From Terriglobus aquaticus (GTDB lineage: Bacteria > Acidobacteriota > Terriglobia > Terriglobales > Acidobacteriaceae), in assembly GCF_025685415.1 (NCBI RefSeq), contig NZ_JAGSYB010000001.1, forward strand, positions 310,001 through 374,000: 64,000 nucleotides of DNA, in the 5' to 3' direction. Below are positions 61,912 through 64,000 of this stretch, in pieces; position 1 is the first letter of the stretch, and each line of letters begins with the position of its first letter. The position numbers were made by a program, and so were the translations under genes. The notes beneath the pieces were generated by a model. It did not search any database. It was not told the origin of the DNA and saw nothing but the letters and a program-made list of their open reading frames with translations.

Positions 61912-63393
61912 CTAGTTCGCTACGTTTGTGGAGGCGTCCATGTATCCCACGTCGATCGCGGTTCCCTGAACCGTGATGTCGGTGTTGTCCAGCTCAGAGC
62001 TGTCTGCCGTGTGGAAGGCATGCACCTGGCCACCATACGCCGTGTAGATCTTGTGCTGCCCTTCGACCCAGCAGATTCCGGTCAGGCTGCCGTAGTAGTA
62101 CGGGTCCAGGTTCTCGTTGGGGTTCGGCACCGTCGGGCTTCCACCCGGCGTCACGTTCGGAACCACATTCGCCGTCTTCGCAGACGTGTTGAACACGCTA
62201 AGGCAGTTGTAGTTCTGGCCTTTGGCCTGCCGCTCGCCGCTCGCGCAGTTCTGCGACCCGATCCACAGGGTGTTGTCATCCGCGAAGAGCATCTTGGTGT
62301 GCGTGCCATCGCTGATGCTGTAGGTCCCGCTGGGTGCGGTCGCGCCACTCGGCAGAACCGAAAGCACGCCGCTGAAGTACCCGTCGCTCAGCAATTGCTG
62401 GCCCGCCACATACACGGTGCTGCCATCGGAGATCGCGGCCGTGGCACCGGGCACATTCACCGTCTGCACGATCGGCGTGGTGTAGGTCGCACTGGTCGGG
62501 TACGCATCCGTGCGCAGGCTGGCGGTGTTCGCGAAGTGGATCGCCGGCTGTGCGTCCGTTCCGGTACCGCCGCATTCCCGTCCGCAGCTCAGAATGTAAG
62601 CCTGCGATCCATCGGGCGAGAAATACGCGTATTGCGGACGATGGAAGGCCGGCTCGCTGATGGTGCCGTTTGCCTGCGACGATCCCACCGGGAGAACGCA
62701 GTACACAGGCAGGTTCAGCGGCTGGCAGTCCACCGCGCCGGCTGGCGGAGTCTGTCCTGTATTCAGGCGCAGCAAGCGGTACACATTATCCGTGTTGCGC
62801 GTCATGATCAGCACCACGGTGTGCGCCGGGTTCACCGCTACCCGGTAGGCTCCCGGCAACGAGAAGTTGTACTGAACACCCGCTCCCAGGTCGTCCACCA
62901 GGAACAGACCAGAGGTCTCCTCGGCGGCGTATGCAAAGGCCCGGTCGGACGGCACAAACAACGAAGTGGGCAGCGTAGCAAACACGCTGGATGCTAGAGT
63001 CGCGCTGGTGAAGGCCTCGGTCGCGTAGCTGATGGTGCCTACGCTCCTGTCGTTGGCGAAGACGACACCGATCTGCTGCTCCGGGTAGTTGAACAACTGC
63101 AGCGGCAACCCGGTCGTGCTGAAGCCGCCAATGGGGAACGTGCTGTTCGGCTGGTACACGTTGAACCGGATGTCGCGCTGCGCATCGATGATCTGCGCCG
63201 CTCCGCTCGTGAGCGCACTGCTGTTGCCCAGCACTACCAGCACGCGCTCCGTCAGCTTCGATGGCGGGATTGCCCTGCCGGCGTAGTTGTACTGGGTGGT
63301 GTGGTACGGATTGTCACCGCAACCGGCGACCAGGGCGGTAGCGGCAAGCAGCAGAAGGGCGGCAAGCCACCGCGCGGACACAAACTTTTTCAA
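61912..63393 (-). CDS. lipoprotein with YncE-like beta-propeller repeats
   Basis: A 493-aa lipoprotein with start TTG 63393, which has GAGG 9 nt upstream and gives a perfect lipoprotein signal peptide: MKKF, hydrophobic core, then lipobox LVAGC with the lipidated C25. A longer in-frame start (63513) gives an unlikely leader. The rest is beta-rich with repeats like AYFSPDGSQAYILSCG, AFAYAAEETSGLFLVDD and NPAHTVVLIMTRNTDNVYRLLRLN, as in 7-bladed YncE/WD40-like propellers. It is probably anchored in the outer or inner membrane facing the periplasm. Function unknown. Confidence 0.8.
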   Translation of the reverse strand: MKKFVSARWLAALLLLAATALVAGCGDNPYHTTQYNYAGRAIPPSKLTERVLVVLGNSSALTSGAAQIIDAQRDIRFNVYQPNSTFPIGGFSTTGLPLQLFNYPEQQIGVVFANDRSVGTISYATEAFTSATLASSVFATLPTSLFVPSDRAFAYAAEETSGLFLVDDLGAGVQYNFSLPGAYRVAVNPAHTVVLIMTRNTDNVYRLLRLNTGQTPPAGAVDCQPLNLPVYCVLPVGSSQANGTISEPAFHRPQYAYFSPDGSQAYILSCGRECGGTGTDAQPAIHFANTASLRTDAYPTSATYTTPIVQTVNVPGATAAISDGSTVYVAGQQLLSDGYFSGVLSVLPSGATAPSGTYSISDGTHTKMLFADDNTLWIGSQNCASGERQAKGQNYNCLSVFNTSAKTANVVPNVTPGGSPTVPNPNENLDPYYYGSLTGICWVEGQHKIYTAYGGQVHAFHTADSSELDNTDITVQGTAIDVGYMDASTNVAN

Positions 63394-63587
63394 CAGAACA
63401 GACCTCAATGCAGCGCGGCGCACAGCGGCTCGCAGATGGCAAAAGTATACCAAGCAGCACCGCTCTCCCCGCCTCGGGATGGCGGTTAGACGCACGGGCG
63501 ACGCACACGACACCCGATCCGGGCTTTTGCCGTGCAGGTATTCTTAAAGGCAGAGCCAGTGGCGAGTCAGCCTCCGGCTGCGCCTGC

Positions 63588-64000
63588 ATGAGCTCACCTT
63601 TGTCAGCCAATTCAAACTCCAGGGAAACGGATCCGTTCCGCGCCCGCCTCGCCTCCGGCAAGCCGTTGCTGTGCGACGGCGCCATGGGCACCATGTTCTA
63701 TGCGCGCGGCGTCTTCATCAATCGCTGCTACGACGAGTTGAACCTCTCCGAGCCGCAACTGGTCCGCGACTTGCACGAGGAATACCTGGCGGCCGGTGCG
63801 GAGGTGATCGAGACCAACACCTTTGGCGCCAACTCCGTTCGCCTGAAGCGCTTCGACCTGCAGTCAAAGGTGGCGCAGATCAACACCGCCGGCGTCCACT
63901 TGGCCCGTGCCGCCGCAGATCTGTATCGCGAAAAGCACGCGCACCAAGCGCTGGTAGCCGGTTCCATCGGCCCTCTCGGTGCCCCTGCCGGTTCGTTGAA
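63588..64000 (+). CDS. homocysteine S-methyltransferase domain protein, 5' part (cut by window end)
   Basis: The reading frame runs open from ATG 63588 to the window edge, giving 137 codons. FRARLASGKPLLCDGAMGTMFYARG and the segments INRCYDELNLSEPQLVRDLHEEYLAAGAEVIETNTFGANSVRLKRF and VAGSIGPLGAP are the N-terminal domain of homocysteine methyltransferases. The YARGVFINRCYDELN string resembles the bifunctional homocysteine methyltransferase/methylenetetrahydrofolate reductase type (YitJ-like) more than MetH, but the missing 3' part decides this. Confidence 0.85.
   Translation, partial: MSSPLSANSNSRETDPFRARLASGKPLLCDGAMGTMFYARGVFINRCYDELNLSEPQLVRDLHEEYLAAGAEVIETNTFGANSVRLKRFDLQSKVAQINTAGVHLARAAADLYREKHAHQALVAGSIGPLGAPAGSL

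Overview
This is a GC-rich, gene-dense bacterial chromosome segment (by eye about 60-63% GC; no gene-free gap longer than about 250 bp). It has no rRNA, tRNA, insertion sequence, phage or CRISPR array that I could recognise. Gene content suggests an aerobic, Gram-negative-type member of the Acidobacteriota, probably family Acidobacteriaceae (Terriglobus/Granulicella-like). The clues are LPS genes (lptB, an LptC/LptA fusion, lpxD, an LpxL-like acyltransferase, an MsbA-like exporter), futalosine-route menaquinone synthesis (mqnE), a YpdA-type bacillithiol reductase, sdhC-A-B with a single large cytochrome b subunit, heterotetrameric GlyQS, a class I fumarase and a GH92 mannosidase. The taxonomic call is an inference from gene content, not a search result.

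Layout. 0.2-4.2 kb: an outer-membrane OmpA-like protein with PKD-type domains and a secreted BNR/Ycf48-type propeller. 4.3-6.7 kb: mqnE and thrC. 6.8-12 kb: a secreted small protein, icd-mqo with zero spacing, and an SDR/VKOR-like pair overlapping by 4 nt. 12-15.4 kb (minus): cytoplasmic and exported cyclophilins, an M19 dipeptidase and a GlcG/HbpS-like protein, with a 72-aa plus-strand ORF between the last two. 15.5-19.4 kb (minus): sdhC-sdhA-small membrane protein-sdhB. 19.5-25.1 kb (minus): rdgB, rpoN, lptB and the lptC/A fusion. 25.2-29 kb: a hypothetical gene and glyQS. 29-32.9 kb (minus): a Tat-exported GH92 enzyme, a BadF/NagK-type kinase and a small coiled-coil protein. 33-39.6 kb (plus): RND pump, adaptor, ABC ATPase and ABC-2 permease, meeting a convergent orphan histidine kinase at a shared CTAG. 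41.5-48.3 kb: YpdA-like reductase, nitroreductase, BamE-like small protein, class I fumarase, SnoaL-like protein, myo-inositol-phosphate synthase and a divergent PfkB kinase. 48.4-57.4 kb: hpf, rapZ, MsbA-like exporter, gmk, rpoZ, family-4 uracil-DNA glycosylase, KTSC-like protein, priA and HU. 57.6-64 kb: dcd overlapping a pseudo-receiver LuxR regulator, a SYLF protein, LpxL-like acyltransferase, lpxD, a lipoprotein propeller, and the 5' part of a homocysteine methyltransferase cut by the window end.

How the parts fit. Central carbon flow is well represented (icd, mqo, sdhCAB, fumarase), feeding electrons into a menaquinone pool made by the mqnE route. A second theme is envelope biogenesis, and a third is information processing (rpoN, rpoZ, gmk, priA, HU, dcd, hpf, rapZ). 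The lpt-rpoN and hpf-rapZ blocks, which adjoin in many Proteobacteria, are both here but about 27 kb apart and on opposite strands.

No clearly new defence or mobile system is visible. The most unusual signals are an apparent CTG start codon for rpoN, an in-frame N-terminal extension of sdhB over a strong internal start, a VKOR-like protein without loop cysteines, a pseudo-receiver regulator overlapping dcd, tandem stem-loops between hpf and rapZ, and a cluster of GTTACG/CGTAAC motifs before the SYLF gene.
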